Notes under the pieces: model-generated
Told to the model about the DNA's origin: nothing
The model's input: only the letters and a program-made list of their open reading frames with translations
Databases searched by the model: none
Translations under genes and position numbers: made by a program
Shown: in pieces, positions 24,850 through 32,347 of the stretch
Position numbering within the stretch: the stretch's first letter is position 1
Layout of the letters: the number at the start of each line of letters is the position of its first letter
Assembly (NCBI RefSeq): GCF_003667225.1
Contig: NZ_RCOM01000018.1
Coordinates: 1-32,347 of the forward strand
Length of the DNA: 32,347 nt
From: Kocuria rhizophila
Lineage (GTDB): Bacteria; Actinomycetota; Actinomycetes; Actinomycetales; Micrococcaceae
Direction: 5' to 3'

Positions 24850-25836
24850 TCACCTGCCGGAGGAGGACGCCCCCGCGCTGGGTGCCGAGCTCGCGGACGG
24901 GGCCGTGCTCGGCGACTGCTTCGCGGGATCCGGGGTGTCCGTGCGTCCGAGGATGTCCACCACGAACACGAGGGAGCCGGCGGGGTACTGCGCGTCCTTC
25001 CCGAGCTCCTTCTCCGTGCCGTAGGCCTTGGACGTGGGGATCACGATCTCCACGCGGGAGCCCACCTTCTGACCGGCGAGACCCTCCTTCCAGCCCACGA
25101 TCACGTTGTCCAGCGGGAAGGACACGGGGGTGCCCTTCTCGTAGGAGGAGTCGAAGGGCTTGCCGTCCTCCCAGCGCACCCCCACGTAGTTGGCCACCAC
25201 GGTGTCGGAGGCGGAGACGGTCTCCCCGTCGCCCTCGATCAGCACGTCCGTCTTGAGCTTCGTGGGCTCGGGGCCGGAGGGCTTCTGGATGGTGGGGGTG
25301 CCCTTGTCGTCCTGCGTGACCTTGGGCATGCCCTTGGCGGGGGTCTTCATCTCCTCGTTGAGGGGCGGCAGCAGCTTCTTGGTCACCTCGTACACCTCGA
25401 CCGAGGTGGAGTCGTCGCCGTCCTCCGCCTTGCCGCTCGTCTCCGGCGAGCTGTAGGCGATGACCTCGCCCTCCTGGGCGTTGGACAGCGCGTCGTACAT
25501 CTGCGGCAGGGACTCCTTGAGCTGGTCGTTGACCGTGAGCACCTGACCGGCGCCCTTGCTGTAGGTGTCCCCCAGGGAGGAGCCGTCCGAGCCCTTGTAG
25601 AGCGCGGCCTGGAGCATGATGTTGTCCCCGGCGTCGATCTCGGACCCGCCGCCCTCCTTGAGGACCTTGGTCTGCGTCTCCTCGACCTTCATGGGGGTCT
25701 CGAAGGTCACGGCGGGGGCCTTGCCCGGAGCGGGGTCCTCGGTCATCTCCACGGAGTCCCAGCCGGAGGAGCCGCAACCGGTGAGCAGCAGTGACATGGC
25801 GACGGCGGTGGCGCCGACGGGGATGATCTTTCGCAA
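24850..25836 (-). CDS. FKBP-type prolyl isomerase lipoprotein
   Basis: The N-terminus RKIIPVGATAVAMSLLLTGCGSS is a lipoprotein signal with lipobox LLTGC, so the mature protein should be lipid-anchored outside the membrane. The C-terminal FKBP domain is canonical (VVANYVGVRWEDGKPFDSSYEKG, VIVGWKEGLAGQKVGSRVEI, IPTSKAYG, LVFVVDILG). An earlier region (GDNIMLQAALYKGSDGSSLGDTYSKGAGQ) looks like a degenerate first FKBP domain. The tail is Ser/Ala/Pro-rich. The start is TTG 25836 with AAAGG about 10 nt upstream. Longer frames to 25917 would add a polar leader ahead of the signal. It probably folds secreted proteins (inference). Confidence 0.9.
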   Translation of the reverse strand: MRKIIPVGATAVAMSLLLTGCGSSGWDSVEMTEDPAPGKAPAVTFETPMKVEETQTKVLKEGGGSEIDAGDNIMLQAALYKGSDGSSLGDTYSKGAGQVLTVNDQLKESLPQMYDALSNAQEGEVIAYSSPETSGKAEDGDDSTSVEVYEVTKKLLPPLNEEMKTPAKGMPKVTQDDKGTPTIQKPSGPEPTKLKTDVLIEGDGETVSASDTVVANYVGVRWEDGKPFDSSYEKGTPVSFPLDNVIVGWKEGLAGQKVGSRVEIVIPTSKAYGTEKELGKDAQYPAGSLVFVVDILGRTDTPDPAKQSPSTAPSASSAPSAGASSSGR

Positions 25837-25948
25837 GACGGGGTGACCTTTCGTCAACGGGGTGTGGCTGCGGTCCAATGTAGAGGACTCGTGTGGTGCG
25901 TGGCTGGGAACGCGCACGGAACCAGGCCGCGCGCGTGGCGCGGGGTGC

Positions 25949-27358
25949 TCAGACGGCCCCGGTCGCGAGGTCCCGGATCATCTCCTCGACGTCCGGCTGC
26001 GTGGTGGCGAACGGGTCCTTGCACGTGCTGGTGCGCTGCGAGTTCGGGCCGTTGAGCTTGAGGTGCACCCAGTCCACCGTGTGGTTCACGTCGGCGGCGT
26101 GGGCCGCGGCCACGAAGCGCCCACGGAGCCGGGCCCGGGTCTCCGGTGCCTGTTCCACGGCGCGCGAGACGTCCTGGGGGGTCACGAAGGACTCCACCGC
26201 TCCCCGGCGCTCGAGCATGTGGAACAGCCCGTGCGTGGCGGAGGTGTCGTGGTAGGCCAGGTCCAGCTGCGCGATGCGCGGGTGGGACAGGTCCATGCCG
26301 TGGGAAGCCGCGTAGGAGTCCAGCAGCTTCTTCTTCACGGCCCAGTCCAGCTCCCGGTCCACGAGGCCGGGGTTCTGCTCGGACACGGCTCGCAGCCCGC
26401 GCTCCCAGAGCTCCAGCACCCAGCCCAGACGGTCGTGGTGCGCCCCGTGCCGCTCCGTGAAGCGGGAGACAGCCTCCAGGTACTCGTGCTGCAGCCCGAG
26501 CGCCGAACGGGTCGAGCCGTCCGCGAGCTCCAGCCGGGCGGTGCCCGTGAGGTCGTGCGAGACCTGGCGCAGCGCCGAGGCCGGATCCGCGAGCGTGCGG
26601 TCCGGGAGGATCTGCCCCGCCTCGATCATGCGCAGCAGCGCGTCCGTGGCCCCGATCTTCAGCGCCGTGGTGGTCTGGGACATGTTCGAGTCGCCCGTGA
26701 TCACGTGCAGCCGGCGGTAGTGCTGGGCGTCCGCGTGGGGCTCGTCCCGGGTGTTGATCATGGGCCGCGAGCGCGTGGTGGCGGAGGACGACCCCTCCCA
26801 GATGTGGTCCGCGCGCTGCGAGAACGAGTAGCTCGCAGAACCGTCCCCCGGGGCGAACGCGCCGAAGGCCGGCGGGCCGGACGGGTGCACCTTTCCGGCC
26901 CCCACCAGGATCTGGCGGGTCACCAGGAACGGCAGCAGGTGCTGCACCAGCCGGGAGAACTCGGTGCTGCGCCCGATCATGTAGTTCTCGTGGGAGCCGA
27001 AGGCGTTGCCCGCGGAGTCCACGTTGTTCTTGAACAGGTGCACGGTACCGGCCACGCCCTCGGCGTCGAGCGACTGCTGGAGCTGGGCGCGCAGCTCGTC
27101 CACGATGCGCTCCCCCGCGGCGTCCTGGGCCACGACGTCGTGCAGCGTGGCGGCCTCGGCGGTCGCGTACTCGGGGTGGGAGCCCACGTCCAGGTAGAGC
27201 CGCCCGCCGTTGGGCAGGAACACGTTGGAGGCCCTCCCCCACGCGAGCACGGGCGCGAACAGGCGTCGGGCGGCCTCGTCGGCGCTCAGTGCTGGGCCCT
27301 CGGGGGCGCTGTGGGTCAGGCCGAACTCGGTCTCGATGCCGTAGATCCTGCGGTCCAC
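25949..27358 (-). CDS. pafA: Pup-protein ligase PafA
   Basis: PafA uses ATP to phosphorylate the C-terminal Glu of Pup and join it to a lysine of a target protein. Motifs of the glutamine-synthetase-like fold are YGIETEFGLT near the N-terminus, GRLYLDVGSHPEYAT (catalytic Asp), HLFKNNVDSAGNAFGSHENY, RPMINTRDEPHAD, and YRRLHVITGDSNMS. The C-terminal Pup-binding domain ends with RTSTCKDPFATTQPDVEEM. It lacks the Dop-type loop, which separates it from Dop. The start is GTG 27358, only 4 nt after the pup stop. The frame runs to 27484 but overlaps pup in a different frame. No prcB/prcA genes separate pup and pafA. Confidence 0.96.
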   Translation of the reverse strand: MDRRIYGIETEFGLTHSAPEGPALSADEAARRLFAPVLAWGRASNVFLPNGGRLYLDVGSHPEYATAEAATLHDVVAQDAAGERIVDELRAQLQQSLDAEGVAGTVHLFKNNVDSAGNAFGSHENYMIGRSTEFSRLVQHLLPFLVTRQILVGAGKVHPSGPPAFGAFAPGDGSASYSFSQRADHIWEGSSSATTRSRPMINTRDEPHADAQHYRRLHVITGDSNMSQTTTALKIGATDALLRMIEAGQILPDRTLADPASALRQVSHDLTGTARLELADGSTRSALGLQHEYLEAVSRFTERHGAHHDRLGWVLELWERGLRAVSEQNPGLVDRELDWAVKKKLLDSYAASHGMDLSHPRIAQLDLAYHDTSATHGLFHMLERRGAVESFVTPQDVSRAVEQAPETRARLRGRFVAAAHAADVNHTVDWVHLKLNGPNSQRTSTCKDPFATTQPDVEEMIRDLATGAV

Positions 27359-27362
27359 GGCG

Positions 27363-27569
27363 TCACTGACCGCCCTTCTGCACGAAGCCCTTGACGAAGG
27401 CCTCCGCATTGGTCTCCAGCACACCGTCGATCTCGGCGAGCAGGTCGTCCGTGCCCTGGGTGTCCCGCTGCGCCTGCGCGGCACTGGAGACGGGCGGGTC
27501 CACCGGACCCGGGGTCTCGGGCTCCTCCTCGCGACGCGAGCCGGTGCCGAAGATGCGTTCCTGTGCCAT
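27363..27569 (-). CDS. pup: Prokaryotic ubiquitin-like protein Pup
   Basis: Pup is the small disordered protein tag of actinobacteria. The 68-residue chain starts MAQERIFGTGSRREEE. It holds the Mpa-binding helix region (DDLLAEIDGVLETNAEAFV) and ends FVQKGGQ, the family C-terminus with a terminal Gln that Dop must convert to Glu before ligation. ATG 27569 has AGGAGG 4 nt upstream. It lies between dop (167 nt away) and pafA (4 nt). Confidence 0.96.
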   Translation of the reverse strand: MAQERIFGTGSRREEEPETPGPVDPPVSSAAQAQRDTQGTDDLLAEIDGVLETNAEAFVKGFVQKGGQ

Positions 27570-27736
27570 GTGTCCTCCTGGGGTGCTGGTGGTCGTGGGT
27601 GGGGCGGGGTTCGTGCGGACGTCCCGGGCCCGGGGTTCCCGAGCTCCGTTCCGCCGCGCCCCGTGGGGAGCCGCGGTTCCTGCCGCGTGGCGGCCCCCGG
27701 CGCGGCGGGCCTGCCGTGTGACGGGCGGTCCGCGGG

Positions 27737-29431
27737 CTATCCGCCGGGCGGGCCGATGTCGCTGCCCGTGACGAGCGCGGGCCGGTGGCGTGCCACCGTG
27801 CGCACCCACTGCTCGGCGTCGGGAGCGTCGAACCACTGCTCGCTCACCGCGCGGGTGAGGTCCCGGGGCTCGGGCATCGCGATCCGCGCACCGCGCCGGA
27901 TGCCGGGGAAGGTGACGTTGACGGTGTCCCAGCCCACGCCCGCCAGGGCCTCCGGGTACCGCGCGACCGCGGTGCCGCGGAAGTACGCGCGGGTGTCCGC
28001 GGGTGGGGTGTCCGCCGCCGCTTCGATCCGCTCGGCGGACACGAGGGTGCGCATCCTCCCGGAGGCGACCAGCCGGTGGTGGAGCCCCTTGTCCGGGCGC
28101 ACGTCCGCGTACTGGAGGTCGATGGCCACGAGGCGCGGATCGTCCCACGCCAGCCCGTCCCGCGTGCGGTACGCGCTGAGCAGGGCGTACTTGGCGGCCC
28201 AGTCCAGCCGGTCGGCCAGGCGGGCCGGGTCCGCGGCGAGGTCGGTGAGCACCTCGTCCCACAGGGCGAGCACCTGCGCGGTGTCCTCGTCCAGACCCTC
28301 GGGGGCGAGCTCGCGCTCCAGCTCCGCGCAGGCGTCCAGGTACGCGCCCTGCAGCGCCACCCCCGTGAGCTGACGGCCGTCCCGCAGGGCCACCGTGGTG
28401 GCCAGGGTGGGGTCGTGGCTGATGGCCTGCAGCGCGGCCACGGGGTCCACGAGCTCGAGGTCCGGGACGCGGTCGTGCTCCACCAGATTCAGCACCAGGG
28501 ACGTGGTCCCGAACTTCAGCAGCGTGGCCGTGTGGGAGAGGTTGGCGTCCCCGATGATCACGTGCAGCCGGCGGTAGCGGGAGTCGTCCGCGTGGGGCTC
28601 GTCCCGGGTGTTGACCATGGGGCGGTGGATCGTGGTCTCCAGGCCCACCGTGCGCTCGAAGAAGTCCGCGCGCTGGCTCAGCTGGAAGCCCGGGTGGGAG
28701 CCGTCCACGCCGAGGCCCACGCGCCCGGCGCCGCAGACCACCTGGCGGGACGCGAAGAACGGCAGCAGCGCCGCCGTGATGCGCTCGAAGGGCACGGCGC
28801 GGTCCACCGTGTAGTTCTCGTGCGCGCCGTAGGACACGGACTTGTTGTCGGTGTTGTTCTTGTAGAGGTTCACGGGTGCTGACCCCGAGCCCGCAGCCTG
28901 CTCCGCGAGCAGCTGCACGGCGCGGTGCGCCACCACGTCCCCAGCGGCGTCCCACGTGAGCGCGTCCCGCGGGCTGGTGACCTCCGGGGACGAGTACTCG
29001 GGGTGGGAGTGGTCCACGTAGACCCGCGCGCCGTTGGGGATCACGGTGTTCATGACCACCCGGCGCCAGTCCATGTCCTCGGTGTAGAGCGCGGACTCGC
29101 TGATGGCCTCCGCCGCGATCTGCTCCGCGGTCAGCTCGGGTGCCTCGTCCGTGAGCTGCGAGGGGTGGGCGTCCTCGCGGGCCACCGTGAAGCCCCGGGC
29201 GTCCGCGAGCGGGGTCTCGGAGCCGTAGTCCCATCCCGTTCCCACGACGCCGCCCGGCCCGGCCCCGCGCGTGGCCGCACCGGCGCGCGCGGTCTCCGAG
29301 CGGCGTCGTGCGACCCAGGAGGCGTAGCCGGTGACCACGCGCGTGGAGAGCACCGTGGCGTTCGCGTCCGGCTGGCCCTGCGCGAGCACCCCGAACTCGG
29401 TCTCGCTGCCCATGATCCGCCGAACCGTCAT
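27737..29431 (-). CDS. dop: Pup deamidase/depupylase Dop
   Basis: Dop deamidates the C-terminal Gln of Pup and also removes Pup from tagged proteins. It shares the glutamine-synthetase-like fold of PafA: GSETEFGV near the start, ARVYVDHSHPEYSSPE (catalytic Asp region), NLYKNNTDNKSVSYGAHENY, RPMVNTRDEPHAD and YRRLHVIIGDANLSHT. The extra segment around residues 40-80 (ARRRSETARAG to DYGSETPLADARGF) matches the Dop loop absent from PafA. Length is 564 residues. ATG 29431 overlaps the mpa stop as ATGA, showing coupling to mpa. Confidence 0.96.
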   Translation of the reverse strand: MTVRRIMGSETEFGVLAQGQPDANATVLSTRVVTGYASWVARRRSETARAGAATRGAGPGGVVGTGWDYGSETPLADARGFTVAREDAHPSQLTDEAPELTAEQIAAEAISESALYTEDMDWRRVVMNTVIPNGARVYVDHSHPEYSSPEVTSPRDALTWDAAGDVVAHRAVQLLAEQAAGSGSAPVNLYKNNTDNKSVSYGAHENYTVDRAVPFERITAALLPFFASRQVVCGAGRVGLGVDGSHPGFQLSQRADFFERTVGLETTIHRPMVNTRDEPHADDSRYRRLHVIIGDANLSHTATLLKFGTTSLVLNLVEHDRVPDLELVDPVAALQAISHDPTLATTVALRDGRQLTGVALQGAYLDACAELERELAPEGLDEDTAQVLALWDEVLTDLAADPARLADRLDWAAKYALLSAYRTRDGLAWDDPRLVAIDLQYADVRPDKGLHHRLVASGRMRTLVSAERIEAAADTPPADTRAYFRGTAVARYPEALAGVGWDTVNVTFPGIRRGARIAMPEPRDLTRAVSEQWFDAPDAEQWVRTVARHRPALVTGSDIGPPGG

Positions 29432-31137
29432 GCCTGCTCCCCCGCCGCCTCCGCACGGTGGGTGACCATCCGCACGCTCTCGATCGAGTCCGCGCGGCGC
29501 CCGGTGAGCCGGGCCCGGTCCTCGGGGTCCTCGGTGTTGGGCAGGTCCTGCTGCTCGTGGAACTCCTCGTCCACGGCCGCCACCAGGTGCTGTGCGGTGA
29601 TCCCCCGCCGACCGGTGGTCAGCAGCGTCTTGACGGCCTGCTTCTTGGCGCGGTCCACCACGTTGCGGATCACCGCGCCGGAGGCGTAGTCGGCAAAGTA
29701 GAGGGTCTCGTGGGTGCCGTCCCGGTAGGCGATGCTCAGGAACTCCGTGCCCGGCTCCCGCGCGTACATGCGCTCCACCGCGGCACTCACCAGCTCCTGG
29801 GCGGCCCGGGCGCGCGAACCGGCCCGGGCCACGTCCTCGTCCCGCAGCGGCAGGTCCTCGGTGAGGTAGAGGGAGAAGATCTCCCGCGCGCCCTCCCTGT
29901 CGGGGCGGTCGATGCGGATCTTCACGTCCAGGCGGCCGGGGCGCAGCACGGCGGGGTCGATCATGTCCTCGCGGTTGGTGGCACCCACCACCATCACGTT
30001 GTCCAGCTGCTCCACGCCGTCGATCTCGGTGAGCAGCTGCGGCACGATCGTGGTCTCCACGTCCGAGGACAGCCCCGAGCCGCGCACGCGGAACAGCGAG
30101 TCCATCTCGTCGAAGAACACCACCACGGGCACCCCGCGAGCGGCCTGCTCACGGGCGTTCGCGAAGATCGAGCGGATCTGGCGCTCGGTCTCCCCCACGT
30201 ACTTGTCCAGCAGCTCGGGACCCTTGATGTTGAGGAAGTACCCCTCGGCCCGCGAGCGCCCGGCCTTCGCCGCGGAGCGCTCCGCAAGGGAGCGGGCGAC
30301 GGCCTTGGCGATCAGGGTCTTGCCGTTGCCCGGGAGGCCGTAGAGCAGGATGCCCTTGGGTGGGCGCAGGCCGTGCTCGCGGAAGATCTCGGGGTGCACG
30401 TAGGGCAGCTCCACGGCGTCGCGGATCGCCTCGATCTGGGGGCCGAGACCTCCGATGTCCGTGTAGCGGACCTCGGGAACCTCCTCGAGGACGAGCTGCT
30501 CGACATCCGTGCGGGCCACGGGTTCCAGGGCGAATCCGGTGCGGTGGTCCACGGTCACGGCGTCCCCGGGTTTCGGGCGCTCGCGCCGCAGCCGGCCGGA
30601 CAGCAGCAGCACGCGCTCCTCGTCCGAGCGGCCCACGGTCAGCACGCGGTCGTGGTCCACGACCTCCTTGACGGTGGCCACCTCGCCGGTGCGCTCGTAG
30701 TCCAGCAGTGCCACCACCACGTAGTTCTCGTTGAGCAGCACCCCGAGACCGGGCTCGCACGCGCCGAACGAGACGAGCGGGCTCACGGCCACGCGCATCC
30801 GGCGCCCGGCGGCCAGCACGTCCACCGTGGGGCCCGTGACCACGGGTCCGTCCCCGGTGGCCTCTCCCACGGGCCGGCGGCCGTGGTTGACCTGCAGGAC
30901 CACGGCGTACGTGGCGGGCGGCTCGGCCTCTGCGGCCAGGGTCTTCTTGAGGCTCACGATCTCCTGCCGGGAGGCGTTGAGCAGCCGCACGAGCTTCTGG
31001 TTCTGCGTGCTCAGTTCGGCGGCCTGCCGGTCCAGGTTCCGCTTCTGGTCCCGCAGCAGGTTGACCTGGCGCTGCACGGGGTCGGTGGCGGGTGGCCGCG
31101 GGGCGGCGGAACCGTTCTCGTGGCTGGGCTCAGTCAT
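29428..31137 (-). CDS. mpa: Proteasome-associated AAA ATPase Mpa/ARC
   Basis: Mpa (ARC) forms a hexameric AAA ring that binds Pup through an N-terminal coiled coil and unfolds tagged proteins. The 569-residue chain shows the coiled coil (QVNLLRDQKRNLDRQAAELSTQNQ), OB domains, Walker A YGLPGNGKTL, pore-loop region YFLNIKGPELLDKYVGETER, Walker B VVVFFDEMDSLF, sensor 1 VGATNREDMIDPAVLRPGR, and a C-terminal helical part. The C-terminus ends EAAGEQA and lacks the GQYL/penultimate Tyr motif that docks Mpa on the 20S proteasome. ATG 31137 overlaps the trmI stop by 8 nt. Confidence 0.96.
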   Translation of the reverse strand: MTEPSHENGSAAPRPPATDPVQRQVNLLRDQKRNLDRQAAELSTQNQKLVRLLNASRQEIVSLKKTLAAEAEPPATYAVVLQVNHGRRPVGEATGDGPVVTGPTVDVLAAGRRMRVAVSPLVSFGACEPGLGVLLNENYVVVALLDYERTGEVATVKEVVDHDRVLTVGRSDEERVLLLSGRLRRERPKPGDAVTVDHRTGFALEPVARTDVEQLVLEEVPEVRYTDIGGLGPQIEAIRDAVELPYVHPEIFREHGLRPPKGILLYGLPGNGKTLIAKAVARSLAERSAAKAGRSRAEGYFLNIKGPELLDKYVGETERQIRSIFANAREQAARGVPVVVFFDEMDSLFRVRGSGLSSDVETTIVPQLLTEIDGVEQLDNVMVVGATNREDMIDPAVLRPGRLDVKIRIDRPDREGAREIFSLYLTEDLPLRDEDVARAGSRARAAQELVSAAVERMYAREPGTEFLSIAYRDGTHETLYFADYASGAVIRNVVDRAKKQAVKTLLTTGRRGITAQHLVAAVDEEFHEQQDLPNTEDPEDRARLTGRRADSIESVRMVTHRAEAAGEQA

Positions 31138-32299
31138 CACGGCCCCGTTCGCCGTCGGACACCCGTCCGTCCGTCCCATCGTGCGCGCCCTGCGTGCCAC
31201 GATCGTGCTCGACGTCGTGCGTCCCCTCGGCCGGGGTGACGGCAGGCTCCCCGCGGTCCACGGTGGGTGCGGCGCTCGGGGCGGTCCGGGCGTCGTCGTC
31301 CGCGGCGTCGATCTGCTGGTGCGCGCGGGCGGCGTGCTGCGCCAACGACGCCGCATCCCGGCCCGCGCGGCGCAGCTTGCGGTCCGAGACGATCCGCTCA
31401 CCCAGTGCCACCGGGGTCCAGGCCTGCAGGTCCTCCTCCGTGTACTCGCTCTTGGACGCGCGGCGCTTGGGGGCCAGGCGGGGCGAGCCGTCCGCGAGGC
31501 GGCGGGACTGGATGAGGAAGCCCGTGTGGGCCACCATGCGGTGGTCGGGGCGCACCGCGAGACCCTCGACGTGCCAGCCCCGCACCATGGTCTCGGACGC
31601 CTCCGGCTCGGTGAAGCGGCCATCGGCCCGCATGGCCTCGGCCACGCGGGAGAGCTGCGGCACGGTGGCCACGTAGCAGATCACCACACCGCCGGGGGCG
31701 AGTGCGGTGGCCACGGCGTCCAGGCACTCCCACGGTGCGAGCATGTCCAGGATCACGCGGTCCACGGAGCCGGGCTCCTCGGTGGCGCCGAGCTCCTCCG
31801 CGAGGTCACCGAGGCTCAGCTCCCACGCGGGGTGCGGGCCGCCGAACATGGTCTCGATGTTGCCGCGCGCGATCTCCGCGAACTCCTCACGGCGCTCGAA
31901 CGAGTGCACGCGGCCCTCGTCCCCCACGGCGCGCAGCAGGGAGATGCTCAGCGCACCCGAACCCACCCCGGCCTCGACCACGCGGGCGCCCGGGAAGATG
32001 TCCGCCATGGTCACGATCTGACCCGAGTCCTTGGGGTAGATCACCGCCGCGCCGCGGGGCATGGAGAGCACGAAGTCCTTGAGCAGGGGGCGCAGCGCCT
32101 GGTACTGGATGCCGGCGGTGTTGCTCACCACGGTCCCCTCGGGCTGCCCGATCAGCTGGTCGTGCGTGAGCACCCCGCGGTGCGTGTGGTGCTCCCCGCC
32201 GTCCACCAGGGTGATGGTGGTCATCTTCCCGCTCTCGTCCGTGAGCTGGACGCGCTCCCCCGAGCGGAAGGGCCCGCGCCGGTTGGCCGCGCCGCGCAC
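31130..32299 (-). CDS. trmI: tRNA (adenine-58-N1)-methyltransferase TrmI (5' end unsure)
   Basis: TrmI methylates A58 in the T-loop of tRNAs. The chain shows the N-terminal RRGPFRSGERVQLTDE, HTHRGVLTHDQLIGQPEG, the SAM site VVEAGVGSGALSISLLRAVG, FERREEFAEIA, and VDRVILDMLAPWE. It has a long charged Asp/Gly/Arg-rich C-terminal tail of about 100 residues that the core enzyme does not need. The GTG at 32299 lies inside a 42-bp fold-back and is probably not the true start; real family members usually have a short further N-terminus. The gene overlaps mpa by 8 nt, and trmI ahead of mpa is the usual actinobacterial order. Confidence 0.93.
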   Translation of the reverse strand: MRGAANRRGPFRSGERVQLTDESGKMTTITLVDGGEHHTHRGVLTHDQLIGQPEGTVVSNTAGIQYQALRPLLKDFVLSMPRGAAVIYPKDSGQIVTMADIFPGARVVEAGVGSGALSISLLRAVGDEGRVHSFERREEFAEIARGNIETMFGGPHPAWELSLGDLAEELGATEEPGSVDRVILDMLAPWECLDAVATALAPGGVVICYVATVPQLSRVAEAMRADGRFTEPEASETMVRGWHVEGLAVRPDHRMVAHTGFLIQSRRLADGSPRLAPKRRASKSEYTEEDLQAWTPVALGERIVSDRKLRRAGRDAASLAQHAARAHQQIDAADDDARTAPSAAPTVDRGEPAVTPAEGTHDVEHDRGTQGAHDGTDGRVSDGERGRDD

Positions 32300-32347
32300 G
32301 GGCGCTGCGCGGCGCGGCCAACCGGCGCGGGCCCTTCCGCTCGGGGG
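32257..32347. repeat. Perfect 42-bp inverted repeat at the window end
   Basis: Bases 32257-32298 and 32306-32347 are exact reverse complements around a 7-nt loop (32299-32305), running to the last base of the window. The left arm is conserved trmI coding sequence (codons for NRRGPFRSGERV). Such a long perfect fold-back of a coding segment is best explained as a contig-end or library artefact rather than a real element. Confidence 0.85.

Noticed and set aside
27570-27736. A small gene or proteasome subunit remnant between dop and pup
   Set aside because: No conserved frame is present; the gap is GC-rich with only a loose 9-bp inverted repeat (27652-27660 / 27699-27707).
32300-32347. Coding sequence or promoter upstream of trmI
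   Set aside because: These bases are an exact reverse copy of trmI codons, so they cannot be trusted as true upstream sequence.

Overview
This window reads as a chromosomal segment of a high-GC Gram-positive bacterium. The best fit is the Micrococcaceae, Kocuria/Micrococcus-like (inference). The reasons are the very high GC content with strong third-position GC, frequent GTG starts, actinobacterial markers (RbpA, Pup/PafA/Dop/Mpa, HelY, MurT/GatD), PafB and PafC fused in one chain, and a pupylation locus with no 20S proteasome genes. I see no insertion sequence, prophage, CRISPR array, tRNA or rRNA. Nearly all genes lie on the minus strand; three (nfeD-like, SPFH protein, rbpA) lie on the plus strand.

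Layout, low to high coordinates. (1) 1-6054: protein export and recombination: secD (cut by the window edge), yajC, ruvB, ruvA, ruvC and yebC. A LexA-box-like palindrome sits in front of ruvAB. (2) 6448-11286: gatD and murT (lipid II amidation), then a HIT-family Ap4A phosphorylase-like protein and thrS. (3) 11541-15008: a PRC-barrel/DUF2382 stress-type protein, divergent from a plus-strand nfeD-SPFH pair, then rbpA closed by a strong hairpin. (4) 15235-22148: polyprenol-phosphate mannosyltransferase, an amidohydrolase-like protein with unclear metal ligands, the HelY-type helicase, tatC, tatA and a small membrane protein. (5) 22168-31137: the pupylation/DNA-damage cluster, comprising PafBC fusion, two FKBP prolyl isomerases (one cytosolic, one lipoprotein), pafA, pup, dop and mpa, followed by trmI (31130-32299).

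How the genes work together. Dop deamidates the C-terminal Gln of Pup, PafA ligates Pup to target lysines, and Mpa recognises Pup and unfolds tagged proteins. The usual prcB-prcA pair is absent between pup and pafA (4 nt apart), and Mpa lacks the C-terminal proteasome-docking motif. In this organism the pathway therefore probably acts without proteasomal degradation. PafBC, the activator of the LexA-independent DNA-damage response, lies in the same neighbourhood, and ruvABC supplies Holliday-junction processing.

The last 91 bases form a perfect 42-bp fold-back whose left arm is trmI coding sequence. This looks like an assembly or contig-end artefact, so the true trmI 5' end is probably missing. 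I found no convincing wholly new system. The most interesting items are the proteasome-less Pup locus, the cysteine-poor MurT, the amidohydrolase-like protein with doubtful metal ligands, and several regulatory candidates.
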